From Thermohalobaculum sp039026295 (GTDB lineage Bacteria; Pseudomonadota; Alphaproteobacteria; Rhodobacterales; Rhodobacteraceae): a stretch of 26,567 nt of DNA. Below are positions 15,248 through 23,964 of the stretch, one piece after another. The stretch's first letter is position 1. Each line of letters starts with the position of its first letter. The stretch is from the NCBI GenBank assembly GCA_039026295.1, contig JBCCMP010000012.1:1-26567 (forward strand), in the 5' to 3' direction. The position numbers and the translations under genes are program-made. Under the pieces are notes generated by a model. The model saw only the letters and a program-made list of their open reading frames with translations. It was not told where the DNA came from and did not search any database.

Positions 15248-15796
15248 CCAGCCAACCTCCGACCCTGCGACGGCGGCTTGCTCCAGCCACGCCTTAAGGT
15301 GATGCGCAAAAGACCGGAAGCAGGCGATCTCCCACGTTCCGGCATCAATCCGCCAGATCGCAACCGCCAGACCGCCCAGATGAGTGCGCCGCGCCGTGCC
15401 CGGCGGGAAGCCGTGGTCCGAGCAGTCGCAAGGCGCGCCCTTTGCCAGAACCTCACCGACCAGATCACCGGTCAAGCGAAAGGCTATGCGGGCGTCCGAG
15501 ACATCCAGCGCCATGGCATGCTGGCCTGCCAGCTGCTCGGTCAGCGCCGTCACCGTGGCTGGGGCGTCCTTCACCAACAACAGCAGCTCGTCCGGCGACA
15601 TCCAGATCGCGCGGGATGACCCGGCAGCGGTGGTCTGCAACGTGCCCGGCACCGTCAAGCCGTCCACGACCGACAGGTCCACGGCGCTCAGATCGCCGCG
15701 GAACGTCACCTGTCCTTGCGGGGTTGCTTCCGCGATCCCGATGATCAGTTCCGGGGCAGCATCCATGGCTCCTGTTTCTGCTGCGGCATCAGACAT
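15239..15796 (-). CDS. soxG: sarcosine oxidase subunit gamma
   Basis: The 185-aa product is the small gamma subunit of heterotetrameric sarcosine oxidase, a GcvT-like fold that helps hold the folate-binding region. It has the family's strand-rich pattern with RAIWMSPDELLLLV (about 63-76), ALDVSDARIAFRLTGD and the C-terminal block TWEIACFRSFAHHLKAWLEQAA. Its start overlaps the end of soxA by 8 bp (the ATG lies inside the last codons of soxA), the usual order in this operon type. It is the last gene of the cluster and meets the 163-aa gene tail to tail. Identification rests on both sequence pattern and position. Confidence 0.92.
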   Translation of the reverse strand: MSDAAAETGAMDAAPELIIGIAEATPQGQVTFRGDLSAVDLSVVDGLTVPGTLQTTAAGSSRAIWMSPDELLLLVKDAPATVTALTEQLAGQHAMALDVSDARIAFRLTGDLVGEVLAKGAPCDCSDHGFPPGTARRTHLGGLAVAIWRIDAGTWEIACFRSFAHHLKAWLEQAAVAGSEVGWSG

Positions 15797-18755
15797 TCTG
15801 CTTCTCCCCCTTGGGGTCGTAGAAGACCGGATCGACGATCTGCGCGCGGATCACCTCGTCGCCGTTCGGGAAGTCCAACCACTCGCCCTTGCGGCTGAGA
15901 CCGTCCTCGACCAGCCCCATTGCGATGGAGTGGCCCAGAGTCGGCGAGAAATAGGTCGACGTGACATGCCCGATGGTCTGCATCTGGACCTGCTCGCGCA
16001 GCCGCTTCACCGCGTGGGCGCCGTCCGGCAGCACGGTTGCCGGATCTTCCGTCATCAGGCCGACCAACTGCTTGCGCCCGCGCCGCGTCAGATCAGTCCG
16101 CTGCTGCGCGCGCTTGCCCAGGAAGTCTGTCTTTTTCTTCGACACCGCCCACCCTAGATCCAGGTCCTGCGGGATCACCGTTCCATCGGTCTCGTCCCCG
16201 ATCATGATAAAGCCCTTCTCGGCCCGCATGATATGCAGGGCCTCGGTTCCGTAAGGCATGATCCCGTGCGCCTCGCCTGCCTTGGCCAGTGCCTCCCACA
16301 GCTTCAGGCCGTGGCGGGCCGGGGTCGCGATTTCGTAGGACAACTCGCCCGAAAAGCTGATCCGGAAGATCCGCGCGGGCACACCGGCCAGCGTCCCGTC
16401 GACATAGTCCATGAACTTGACGCTGCCCTTGTCCAGATCGACATCCGTGCCTGCATCCTCCAGCACCTTGCGGGCATTCGGTCCGGCCACGGCGATCTGC
16501 GCCCACTGGTCGGTCACGTTGGCCGCCCAGACCTTCATGTCCCACCATTCGGTCTGCAGCCATTCCTCCATGTGCGCATGGACGCGGTCCGACCCGCCGG
16601 ATGTGGTGTGGCAGAGGAACTCATCTTCTCCCGTGCGCACCACGACCCCGTCATCGAAAAGAAAACCGTTCTCGGTGCACATCAGGCCGTACCGGCATCG
16701 GCCGACCTTCAGGTTCGACATCATGTTCGTGTAGATCAGGTCCAGGAACTTGCCCGCATCCGGCCCCTTGACGACGATCTTGCCCAGGGTCGAGGCATCC
16801 AGCATCCCGACATTCTGCCGGGCGTTCAGAACCTCCCGCGTGACGGCGGCGTGACGGTCTTCATAGCTGCGGCGATAACAGAACGGGCGATACCAGTCGC
16901 CCACCGGTTCCCAGTCTGCACCGTTGGCATCGCTCCAGCCGTGCATCGGCGTCTGGCGCACCGCCTTGAACAGCGGCCCCTTGGCGGAACCGGCAATCGC
17001 CCCCATCGAAATCGGCGTGTAGGGCGGGCGGAACGTGGTGGTGCCGACCTCGGGGATCTCGGCCCCAAGTTCTTCGGCCAGCAACGCGAGACCGTTGATG
17101 TTCGAGGTTTTGCCCTGATCGGTTGCCATGCCCAGCGTGGTGTAGCGCTTGGTGTGCTCGACGCTTTCATACCCCTCCCGCGCGGCGAGGCGCACGTCGG
17201 CGGCCGTCACGTCGTTCTGGAAGTCGACGAAGTGCTTGGTGCCGTGGGCGTACTTGCCCGTCGACGGGGTGAACCAGTGCGGCTCCAGCGGCGCTTCCTC
17301 GGGGGCCTCGACCGGTGTATCACCCATGATGTCGCTCAGTCGCAGGTCCCCATTGGCCGCGCCAACCGTCCGCGCCATAGCGCCGCCATCTGCGCCCAGC
17401 GGCGGGCGGTCCGGGTCAGGCCGGAAATAGGCCCCGTCTTCCTGCCATGTCAGCTTGCCGCCGCAATGGGACCAGAGGTGCACCACAGGGCTCCACCCGC
17501 CCGAGACGGCGACCAGATCACAGAACATGTGCTCGCCACGAGTTGAGATACCATCGCCGCTCAGTTTGCCGATCTCGACCTCGTCGACCTTCAGGCCGCC
17601 CTTGACGCGCACGATACCGTGGCCGGGGCGCACCTGAATGCCGCGGGCACGCACCGCGTCAGGCAGCGCACCGTTCGCCTCCGCCCGGACATCCAGCACC
17701 GCCTCGACCTTGCCGCCGGCATCGGCCATCGCCAGCGCGGTGCGGTAAGCATCGTCATTGTTTGCGCAAACCACGACCCGCTTGCCCGGCATAACGCCCC
17801 AAAGCCCGATATAGTCGCGCACGGCCGAGGCGAGCATGACCCCCGGCATGTCGTTTCCGGCAAAGGTCAGCGGCCGCTCGATCGCGCCGGTCGCGATCAC
17901 GATGTCCTTGGCGCGCACCCGCCACAGCCGGTGGCGCGGTGCGCCGGGCTGGCCCGGACGGTGGTCCGATACGCGCTCGTAGACCATCGCATAGCCGTGG
18001 TCATAAAGGCCCGAGGCCATCGCCCGCGTGCGGACGGTCAGGTTCGGCATGGCCGCGAAATCGGCCATCTGGGCCGTCACCCAGTCGGCTGCCGCCATCC
18101 CGTCGATCTTGCCGCCGTCCACCATCGACCGCCCGCCCAGATGTGCGGTCTGCTCAACAAGCAGCACCTGCTTCCCCGCATCGGCAGCCTGCCGTGCCGC
18201 CTTCAGCCCGGCAACGCCGCCGCCGACGACCAGCAGGTCCACATGCGCATGGAAATGCTCATAGGTGTCCGGGTCCGGCTCCGTCGGGGCTTGCCCCAGA
18301 CCGGCCGCCTTGCGGATGATGGGTTCATAGAGATGCTTCCACGCGACGCGCGGGAAGAGGAAAGTCTTGTAATAGAACCCCGCCGAAAAGACCGGCAGCT
18401 TGTCAGCCACCCAGGCATTCAGCGCGCCGATGTCCCGCTCCAGCGACGGCCAATGGTTCTGGCTGGTGGTCACCATCCCGGCGTGAAGCTCGGTCGTCGT
18501 GGCCCGCTGGTTCGGCTCGAACCGACCGCCCTCGCCTATCCCCAGCAGGGCATTCGGCTCCTCCGCACCGCTCGCCAAAATCCCGCGCGGTCGGTGGTAT
18601 TTGAAGCTGCGCCCGACAAGCGTCTGATCGTTTGCCAAAAGGGCCGAAGCAACCGTGTCGCCCTCGAACCCGTCAAAGCTCTTGCCGTTGAAGGTAAACT
18701 GGATCGGCTGCTCGCGGTCGATCAGCAGACCGCCAGAGGAAAGACGATGGCTCAT
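15789..18755 (-). CDS. soxA: sarcosine oxidase subunit alpha
   Basis: Large subunit of the enzyme that oxidises sarcosine to glycine, passing the methyl group to tetrahydrofolate (or releasing formaldehyde) and making H2O2. The 988-aa product, from ATG 18755, has an N-terminal Fer2_4-like domain (about 15-100, FTFNGKSFDGFEGD and SFKYHRPRGI), a Rossmann domain binding NAD (LLVVGGGVAGLKAA, near 174-187), a long central oxidoreductase part (IVIATGAIERPLTF), and from about residue 600 a GcvT-like aminomethyltransferase half (NVGMLDASTLGKIVVKGPDA, RISFSGELSYEI, ALHIMRAEKGFIMIGDETDG) that handles folate. The length is normal. The ATG overlaps the soxD stop as ATGA. The open frame reaching 18911 is rejected because it would run through soxD. 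Confidence 0.97.
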   Translation of the reverse strand: MSHRLSSGGLLIDREQPIQFTFNGKSFDGFEGDTVASALLANDQTLVGRSFKYHRPRGILASGAEEPNALLGIGEGGRFEPNQRATTTELHAGMVTTSQNHWPSLERDIGALNAWVADKLPVFSAGFYYKTFLFPRVAWKHLYEPIIRKAAGLGQAPTEPDPDTYEHFHAHVDLLVVGGGVAGLKAARQAADAGKQVLLVEQTAHLGGRSMVDGGKIDGMAAADWVTAQMADFAAMPNLTVRTRAMASGLYDHGYAMVYERVSDHRPGQPGAPRHRLWRVRAKDIVIATGAIERPLTFAGNDMPGVMLASAVRDYIGLWGVMPGKRVVVCANNDDAYRTALAMADAGGKVEAVLDVRAEANGALPDAVRARGIQVRPGHGIVRVKGGLKVDEVEIGKLSGDGISTRGEHMFCDLVAVSGGWSPVVHLWSHCGGKLTWQEDGAYFRPDPDRPPLGADGGAMARTVGAANGDLRLSDIMGDTPVEAPEEAPLEPHWFTPSTGKYAHGTKHFVDFQNDVTAADVRLAAREGYESVEHTKRYTTLGMATDQGKTSNINGLALLAEELGAEIPEVGTTTFRPPYTPISMGAIAGSAKGPLFKAVRQTPMHGWSDANGADWEPVGDWYRPFCYRRSYEDRHAAVTREVLNARQNVGMLDASTLGKIVVKGPDAGKFLDLIYTNMMSNLKVGRCRYGLMCTENGFLFDDGVVVRTGEDEFLCHTTSGGSDRVHAHMEEWLQTEWWDMKVWAANVTDQWAQIAVAGPNARKVLEDAGTDVDLDKGSVKFMDYVDGTLAGVPARIFRISFSGELSYEIATPARHGLKLWEALAKAGEAHGIMPYGTEALHIMRAEKGFIMIGDETDGTVIPQDLDLGWAVSKKKTDFLGKRAQQRTDLTRRGRKQLVGLMTEDPATVLPDGAHAVKRLREQVQMQTIGHVTSTYFSPTLGHSIAMGLVEDGLSRKGEWLDFPNGDEVIRAQIVDPVFYDPKGEKQNV

Positions 18756-19075
18756 GCCCAGCCCTCCCAGTTCGGACGCCGTGCGTTGATGATGTTGATG
18801 ATGTTCTCCGGCGGTCGAAGCGTCTGCGCCGAGTAGGTGCCGAACACCTCTAGCGTCAACGTGCAGCGGGCAACGTGAAACCACTTGCCGCAGCCATAGG
18901 TGTGACGCCACCGCTCGAAATGCACGCCCTTCGGGTTCTTGCGGGTGAAGAGATAATCGCGGAACGCGTCGTCATCGGACCCCGGACCATAGCGCGTCAG
19001 ATGCGCCTCGCCGCCCGGCGTCAGCTCGGTCTCTTCGCACAGTACCTCGCAATAGGGGCAGAACAGTTGGAGCAT
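18752..19075 (-). CDS. soxD: sarcosine oxidase subunit delta
   Basis: The 107-aa zinc-binding delta subunit. C6 and C9 (FCPYC), H58 and C62 (RHTYGCGKWF) fit the known Cys3His zinc site of the family, and the ARCTLTLEV and C-terminal NARRPNWEGW segments are typical. It ends in an ATGA overlap with soxA. Upstream, only 6 bp separate it from the duplicated-repeat orphan at 19082-19900; in the usual arrangement soxB lies directly before soxD, so that spacing is unusual here. Confidence 0.95.
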   Translation of the reverse strand: MLQLFCPYCEVLCEETELTPGGEAHLTRYGPGSDDDAFRDYLFTRKNPKGVHFERWRHTYGCGKWFHVARCTLTLEVFGTYSAQTLRPPENIINIINARRPNWEGWA

Positions 19076-19081
19076 CTCACC

Positions 19082-19900
19082 TCACTCCGGCAATTCGGCA
19101 TGTTCCAGGAACACCTGCATCACGCCCATCATCTGGTGGTGTAGACGGGTGGCGGCATCCACCTGCGCCTCGGTCAATTCGATGTAGCCGTCGGCGTCGC
19201 GCCGCTCGATCGGCCAGCCCAGGATCCGGTGCACGTCAAGCTGGTAGTAGGACATTGCCCCATAGGGCCGCTTTGGGTCGATCGCGGGGGCGGGAATGCC
19301 GCCAAGGTCCAGCAGGTCGGCAACCTCATGCCTGTTCGGCCACTCCCACAGCATCTCGCGGATCAGCTTCAGGTGATCGCCGGTTACGGTGACCCCGCCG
19401 GCCGAAGTCAGACCAAGAGAAGCAGCATCGGCACCTGCCCAGGCGAATTTCTGCCGGATCGCATCGGCGGTCAGATTGGACAGCGGGTAATCCCCTGGCA
19501 CCAGCACAGCACGCGCCGCAAAATCGTTCAGATGGTGCACCAGCGTGACCATGGCTTCGGCTTCAGCAATGGTCCGGGGCATATCCGCCCCGGCGTCACG
19601 TCCAAACGGCGTGCGTGGATCCAGGCGCGGGGCGCCGACCTCGGTCCGGGGCCAACTGATCACGGCCCGGCGTATCAACGCCAGCGCCTCTGGCGTTACC
19701 TCTACCTGACGCGACCGGGAGCTTTCCGCGGTATCGTAAAGCGCCTCGACGGGTGGCCTTTGCAGATAGCGCTCGACGCTCTCCGATGCGGCAGACATCG
19801 ATGCAGGTCCCAACCCGAACACAACAACACCTGCCAGCGCCGCTGCGCCGGAGATGTGCGCCCGGTACGTATCTGATTTCAGGCAGGACAGAGCGGTCAT
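19082..19900 (-). CDS. exported protein of unknown function with internal duplication, inside the sox cluster
   Basis: A 272-aa product. The first ~37 residues look like a signal peptide or anchor (basic start, then HISGAAALAGVVVFGLGP and SMSAAS). Two halves then repeat the same order of motifs. Half 1 has LIRRAVISWPR, LDPRTPFG and LVHHLNDFAARAVLVPGDY. Half 2 has LIREMLWEWPN, IDPKRPYG and LHHQMMGVMQVFLEHAELPE. The D-P-[RK]-x-P-[FY]-G element recalls small uncharacterised proteins I have seen with a PKRPFG motif, but I cannot name the family. ATG 19900 has a weak GGGTAC before it; Met35 (19798) is an alternative. It precedes soxD by 6 bp and so is probably transcribed with soxDAG. Its position between soxB and soxD is not the standard one. 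Role unknown. Confidence 0.68.
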   Translation of the reverse strand: MTALSCLKSDTYRAHISGAAALAGVVVFGLGPASMSAASESVERYLQRPPVEALYDTAESSRSRQVEVTPEALALIRRAVISWPRTEVGAPRLDPRTPFGRDAGADMPRTIAEAEAMVTLVHHLNDFAARAVLVPGDYPLSNLTADAIRQKFAWAGADAASLGLTSAGGVTVTGDHLKLIREMLWEWPNRHEVADLLDLGGIPAPAIDPKRPYGAMSYYQLDVHRILGWPIERRDADGYIELTEAQVDAATRLHHQMMGVMQVFLEHAELPE

Positions 19901-19995
19901 GCAGAGTACCCGCGCATTCCCGGTCTCGCCCCATCTGCGCCATACTCTTTCTCAATTTGAGATTTATACAGCCTATCGACCGTCAGGAGACCCCG

Positions 19996-20169
19996 ATGAT
20001 AAAAGCGGAAAAAAGCCAAACCGCCCAGGCTCTGCGAAGAAACGCCCAACCGGGACAGGGCCAGCCGAACCCGGCCCAGAAAGACCTTAACGACCGCCTG
20101 GAACGCGCCATCGAACGCTTCAGGAACATGCGCGAGGAACAACGGTTTCTGGCGGGTCGCAGGGTTTAG
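19996..20169 (+). CDS. small basic protein, 57 aa, possible
   Basis: ATG 19996 follows CAGGAGA with a 5-nt gap, a good ribosome binding site for so short a frame. The product is hydrophilic and basic with a helical, charged C-terminal half (LNDRLERAIERFRNMREEQRF) that could form a coiled coil. It lies on the strand opposite to the sox genes, 95 bp from the divergent 19900 orphan. No family recognised; it could be a chance frame, but the ribosome binding site and amphipathic helix favour translation. Confidence 0.45.
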   Translation: MIKAEKSQTAQALRRNAQPGQGQPNPAQKDLNDRLERAIERFRNMREEQRFLAGRRV

Positions 20170-20289
20170 GCTCGGCAGCAGAATGCCGATCTTAGCCGGG
20201 CTGGATTGAATTCCTGGCCTTGGCTTGGCCTCTGCACACAAATTCCTGCCGCATTGAACCGACCCCCTTACGACCCCATCTACCGAGTT

Positions 20290-20496
20290 ATGGGAATTGG
20301 AGACTGGATCACCGTTGCCGTCGCGACCCTGTTCGTCGCCTTTCTGATCTACTGGCGCGTGAAAGTCGTCCGCGCCCGCAAGGCCGGGCCACCGCCTCAG
20401 CATTCCAACGCAAAGGATCATTTCGCCTATGACCATGCACAGCGCATCCAGAATGGCGGTCTGGAAGGCGAAGGGTTGCGAGGAGGCGACCGTTAG
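20290..20496 (+). CDS. small single-span membrane protein, 68 aa, possible
   Basis: From ATG 20290 the product has one membrane segment near its start (ITVAVATLFVAFLIYWRV, about 7-24), then a basic stretch (KVVRARKAG) consistent with a cytosolic side, and a polar tail. The segment before the ATG shows only a weak ACCGAG. It ends 5 bp from the convergent soxB stop. Small inner-membrane proteins of this type are common and often missed; coding is plausible but not proven. Confidence 0.42.
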   Translation: MGIGDWITVAVATLFVAFLIYWRVKVVRARKAGPPPQHSNAKDHFAYDHAQRIQNGGLEGEGLRGGDR

Positions 20497-20501
20497 CGTC
20501 A

Positions 20502-21746
20502 TCAATGTGCCACCGCCGCAGCGACGCTCTCGTCGATCATCCGGCCTTCGGCAAACCGGTCCAGGCTGAACGGGTCGGCAACCTTGTCGCCGCCATTGGC
20601 GACCAGGCCCGCCGTGGCCCAGCCCGATCCCGGGATGGCCTTGAAGCCACCGGTGCCCCAGCCGCAGTTGATGAAGACGCCGCCCACCGGCGTTTTCGAG
20701 ATGATGGGGGAGCGGTCCCCGGTCATGTCGACGATCCCGCCCCACTGGCGCAGCATCTTCAGGCGCGAGATCATCGGGAAGGTCTCGCACAGCGCGGCGA
20801 CCGTCTCTTCGATATGCTGAAAGCTGCCGCGCTGAGTATAGTTGTTGTACCCGTCCGCGCCGCCGCCGATCACCATCTCGCCCTTGTCAGACTGGCTCAT
20901 GTAACCGTGCACGGTGTTGGCCATGACAACGATGTCCATGCAGGGCTTGATCGGCTCCGAAACCAGCGCCTGAAGGGCAACCGATTCCACCGGAAGCCGG
21001 AACCCGGCCATGTCAGCCAGAACGCCGGAATGCCCCGCGACCACGATGCAGAGCTTGTCACAGGCGATCTCGCCCTTGGTGGTCTGCACCCCGGTGACTT
21101 TGCCGTGGTAGGTTTCGACGCCGGTCACCTCGCACTGCTGGATGATATCGACGCCCAGATCCGAGGCCGCACGGGCATAACCCCAGGCCACCGCATCATG
21201 CCGCGCCGTGCCGCCGCGCGGCTGCCAAAGCCCGCCCAGAACCGGAAAGCGCGGGCCGTCCGTCTCGATGATCGGGCAGATCTGCTTGACCTCGAACGGG
21301 TCGATGAACCGCGTATCGATCCGCGCCGCCGCGTTGGCATGGGCCGTCCGCATCAGGGCGCGCTTCTCGTGTTCCGTCTGCGCCAGCATCAGAACGCCGC
21401 GCGGGCTGAACATGATGTTGAAGTTCAACTGCTGGCTCAGGTCTTCATAGAGAGAACGAGAAAGCTCGTAGACACCTGCCGACGCAGGCTGCAGATAGTT
21501 GGACCGGATGATCGTGGTGTTCCGCCCAGTGTTACCGCCGCCCAGCCAGCCTTTTTCCAGCACCGCGACATTGCGTATGCCGTGGTTCTTGGCGAGGTAG
21601 TACGCGGTGGCCAGCCCGTGGCCGCCAGCGCCGACGATGATCACCTCGTAGCGTTGCCGGGGCACGGGGGAACGCCAGGCGCGTTCCCACCCCTTGTGAT
21701 AGCTGAGCGCGCGGCGCGCGATGGCAAAGGCGGAATAGCGTTGCAT
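20502..21746 (-). CDS. soxB: sarcosine oxidase subunit beta
   Basis: Beta subunit carrying FAD and covalent FMN, where sarcosine is dehydrogenated. From ATG 21746 it is 414 aa, the normal size. The dinucleotide-binding GAGGHG is at 39-44, followed by LEKGWLGGGNTGRNTT. The ARHDAVAWGY motif (H183) corresponds to the His that carries the FMN. The C-terminal NCGWGTGGFKAIPGSG is the usual DAO-family flavin-binding end. Upstream in-frame codons (to 21818) lack a ribosome binding site and are excluded. Unlike in most clusters, about 600 bp with forward small ORFs, plus an orphan gene, lie between soxB and soxD, so soxB and soxDAG may be separate transcripts. Confidence 0.97.
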   Translation of the reverse strand: MQRYSAFAIARRALSYHKGWERAWRSPVPRQRYEVIIVGAGGHGLATAYYLAKNHGIRNVAVLEKGWLGGGNTGRNTTIIRSNYLQPASAGVYELSRSLYEDLSQQLNFNIMFSPRGVLMLAQTEHEKRALMRTAHANAAARIDTRFIDPFEVKQICPIIETDGPRFPVLGGLWQPRGGTARHDAVAWGYARAASDLGVDIIQQCEVTGVETYHGKVTGVQTTKGEIACDKLCIVVAGHSGVLADMAGFRLPVESVALQALVSEPIKPCMDIVVMANTVHGYMSQSDKGEMVIGGGADGYNNYTQRGSFQHIEETVAALCETFPMISRLKMLRQWGGIVDMTGDRSPIISKTPVGGVFINCGWGTGGFKAIPGSGWATAGLVANGGDKVADPFSLDRFAEGRMIDESVAAAVAH

Positions 21747-21843
21747 GGACTCGGCCTTGTCCTTGGACTCACCTGGGGACGTTTGCGCGGACCCTAGCGC
21801 AGCGCTGCCGCACTGCAAAACCGAAAGCGGCCTTGCGCCGCCT

Positions 21844-21853
21844 TGTCGCGACA
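21844..21853. promoter_or_regulatory. 10-bp palindrome between divergent soxB and ccmI
   Basis: TGTCGCGACA is a perfect palindrome about 100 bp before the soxB start, in the 249-bp divergent region shared with ccmI. It is a candidate operator for soxB; no matching regulator gene lies nearby. In GC-rich DNA such a short palindrome can be chance. Confidence 0.3.
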
Positions 21854-21995
21854 GGATTGCGCCCGGCGGCAGGGCAGACTAGGTCACGCAGCAAGCCTGC
21901 ATTGCCGAACAGCCACCGCGCCCGACAGCCCAAGCGTGCACGAATATCGCACGCCGCAGCCGACCAGCCACGGAGCCAGAGAGCCGAGGAGCCGC

Positions 21996-23210
21996 ATGCC
22001 AGCATTCCTGATCATCGCAGCCGGGATTGCGCTGATCGTCGGCGTGGTGATCGCATGGCCGCTGATCAGCCGGCGCGGCTCGGCCGTGGTGGGGGCCGAG
22101 GCGGACCAGCAGATCTTCCGCGACCAACTGGCCGAGGTCGACCGCGATCTGGCCAAGGGCACGATTTCCGAGGCCGAGGCGGAAGGCGCCCGCATCGAGG
22201 TGTCACGCCGCCTCCTCGCCGCGGCTGCCAGGGCCGAGACCGCAGATGGGCTGGGCACCGCCCCGGCCTCTGCCTCGCGCCTAGCGGCGGCGGTGGCCGT
22301 GCTGCTGGTGCCCGCAATCGCCGCCGCAATCTATGCCAACATCGGCGCCCCCGGCATACCCGACCAGCCTTTGGCCGCGCGGCAGACACAGGGCGACCCG
22401 AACCAGCCGACCCAGGCCGAAGCCGAAGCCGTGGCGACAGAGGCCCGCGCCGGGCAGCCGCCACCGCAGCTTGACCCCGAATTCGCCGAGATGCTCGCCC
22501 GGCTGGAACAGGTCGTTGCCCAGCGCCCGGATGATATCGAGGGGCAGCGGCTGCTCGCCCGCACGCTCGCCAACGCCGGTCGCTGGGTCGATGCACGCAA
22601 GGCCTATGACCGGCTGATGGACCTTAAAGGCGATACCGCCACGGTCGAGGAGCACGCCGGTCACGCCGAGGCAATGGTGTTTGCGGCAGGCGGCTATGTC
22701 TCACCCCGGGCAAGCACCGCGCTCTTGGAAGCACTCCGCCTCGATCCTGCGCACCAGATGGGACGGTACTATGCAGGCTTCGCCCTGCGACAGGCGGGAC
22801 GCGCCGACGCCGCGATCAACATGTGGCAGACCCTGCTTGAAGAAGATCAGGCAGCAACCCAGCCCCGCGGTGCCGCGTGGCAGAGCGCTCTGACCAACCT
22901 GATCGCCGAAACGCGCACCGCCGCGCTTTCCCCCGGCCCGACGCAGGAAGACGTCGAAGCGGCGGCTGAACTGACCGCCGAAGAGCGCGCCGAGCAGATC
23001 AATGCCATGGTCGCGGGGCTGGAAGAACGGCTGACATCCATCGGCGGCGTGGCCGAGGAATGGGTGCGCCTGATCCGGGCCTACATGGCCTTGCAAAGGA
23101 CAGAGGATGCCGTTCGAATCTACACCCTGTCGCAAGAGGCCCTGTCACCGGAGAACGGGTCAGGATTTGTGCGCGAGCAGGCCTTGCTGATGGGGGTTCC
23201 GATCGAATGA
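21996..23210 (+). CDS. ccmI: c-type cytochrome biogenesis protein CcmI
   Basis: CcmI is the TPR subunit that brings apocytochrome c to the heme ligation complex (CcmFH) in the system I maturation pathway. The 404-aa product has two membrane helices (about 3-25 and 92-111) joined by a cytosolic loop with a leucine-rich/helical stretch (QIFRDQLAEVDRDLAKGTIS, the typical CcmI-1 signature), and then a periplasmic part with TPR-like helices (EGQRLLARTLANAGRWVDARKAYDRLM, MGRYYAGFALRQAGRADAAI). ATG 21996 follows GAGGAG. Frame upstream of it is not used. It overlaps ruvX as ATGA. Confidence 0.93.
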   Translation: MPAFLIIAAGIALIVGVVIAWPLISRRGSAVVGAEADQQIFRDQLAEVDRDLAKGTISEAEAEGARIEVSRRLLAAAARAETADGLGTAPASASRLAAAVAVLLVPAIAAAIYANIGAPGIPDQPLAARQTQGDPNQPTQAEAEAVATEARAGQPPPQLDPEFAEMLARLEQVVAQRPDDIEGQRLLARTLANAGRWVDARKAYDRLMDLKGDTATVEEHAGHAEAMVFAAGGYVSPRASTALLEALRLDPAHQMGRYYAGFALRQAGRADAAINMWQTLLEEDQAATQPRGAAWQSALTNLIAETRTAALSPGPTQEDVEAAAELTAEERAEQINAMVAGLEERLTSIGGVAEEWVRLIRAYMALQRTEDAVRIYTLSQEALSPENGSGFVREQALLMGVPIE

Positions 23211-23710
23211 ACGTGCTTGACGATGTGACTGCCCTGCCCCGGACCGGGGCGCTGGTCGGGCTGGACCCCGGCACGAAAACGATCGGCGTCGCGGTATCGG
23301 ACGGTCTGCGCATCACGGCGTCGGCTCTGCAGACCATCCGCCGCCGCAAGTTCGGCCAGGATGCAGAGGCGTTGCGCGGCATGCTCACGGGCCGCGACAT
23401 CGCCGGGGTCGTCGTCGGCCTGCCGCTGAACATGGACGGGTCGGAAGGCCCACGTGCACAGTCCTCCCGCGCCTTTGCCCGCAACGTCGCGAATGCCCTG
23501 AACCTGCCCGTCGCACTCTGGGACGAGCGCCTGACCACCGCCGCAGCCGAGCGGGTGCTGCTGGAGGCGGATGCGTCCCGAAAACGTCGCAAAGAGGTGA
23601 TCGACAGTCTGGCCGCGCAACTAATCCTGCAGGGCGCGCTCGACCGTCTGGCTACGGCCGCCCACGCGGCACGCGACGTGGCTGAAAATCTCTCAGGAGA
23701 CCTCGAATGA
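23207..23710 (+). CDS. ruvX: putative pre-16S rRNA nuclease / Holliday junction resolvase-like YqgF
   Basis: The 167-aa product has the RNase H-like fold of the YqgF/RuvX family: LVGLDPGTKTIGVAVSDG (16-33, catalytic D20), VVVGLPLNMDGSEGPRA, LWDERLTTAAAERVL and KEVIDSLAAQLILQ with the last catalytic Asp. YqgF proteins take part in 16S rRNA 5'-end processing; the resolvase name is historical. It overlaps ccmI before it and the DUF1289 gene after it by 4 bp each, so all three are translated from one message. Confidence 0.95.
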   Translation: MNVLDDVTALPRTGALVGLDPGTKTIGVAVSDGLRITASALQTIRRRKFGQDAEALRGMLTGRDIAGVVVGLPLNMDGSEGPRAQSSRAFARNVANALNLPVALWDERLTTAAAERVLLEADASRKRRKEVIDSLAAQLILQGALDRLATAAHAARDVAENLSGDLE

Positions 23711-23964
23711 CCGACGATGTCTGGCGACGGCAGGAAATAGAAAGCCCGTGCGTCAAGCTGTGCATGCTGTCGCCGCAGTCGGGGATCTGCGTCGGCTGTT
23801 TCCGGACGGGCGAGGAGATCGGCCGTTGGTCGACCTACAGCCCCGAGCAGCGACAGGACATCATGGCGGCACTGCCAGAGCGCGAAGGCTTGCTTGCAAA
23901 GCGCAGCGGCGGTCGCAATGCGCGTCTGAAACGGCAAAGATCTGCCCGCCGCAACCAAACTTAA
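23707..23964 (+). CDS. DUF1289 domain protein
   Basis: The 85-aa product has the DUF1289 layout: SPCVKLCMLSPQSGICVGCFRTGEEIGRWSTYSPEQRQDIMAALPER. Four cysteines (C15, C19, C28, C31) form a likely zinc or iron-sulfur site. The tail is rich in Lys and Arg. It is the third gene of the overlapping ccmI-ruvX run (ATGA with ruvX). No biochemical role is known for the family. Confidence 0.88.
   Translation: MTDDVWRRQEIESPCVKLCMLSPQSGICVGCFRTGEEIGRWSTYSPEQRQDIMAALPEREGLLAKRSGGRNARLKRQRSARRNQT

Noticed and set aside
15384..16157. 257-codon plus frame across the soxG-soxA junction
   Set aside because: Antisense to two certain genes with the standard 8-bp junction overlap.
16233..18836. Two long plus-strand frames (437 and 405 codons) opposite soxA
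   Set aside because: Shadows of soxA; low-complexity His/Arg/Pro-rich translation without motifs.
19897..21797. Long frames overlapping soxB on both strands (20505-21797 + and 19897-20790 -)
   Set aside because: soxB has all family motifs in its own frame; these are out-of-frame or antisense products.
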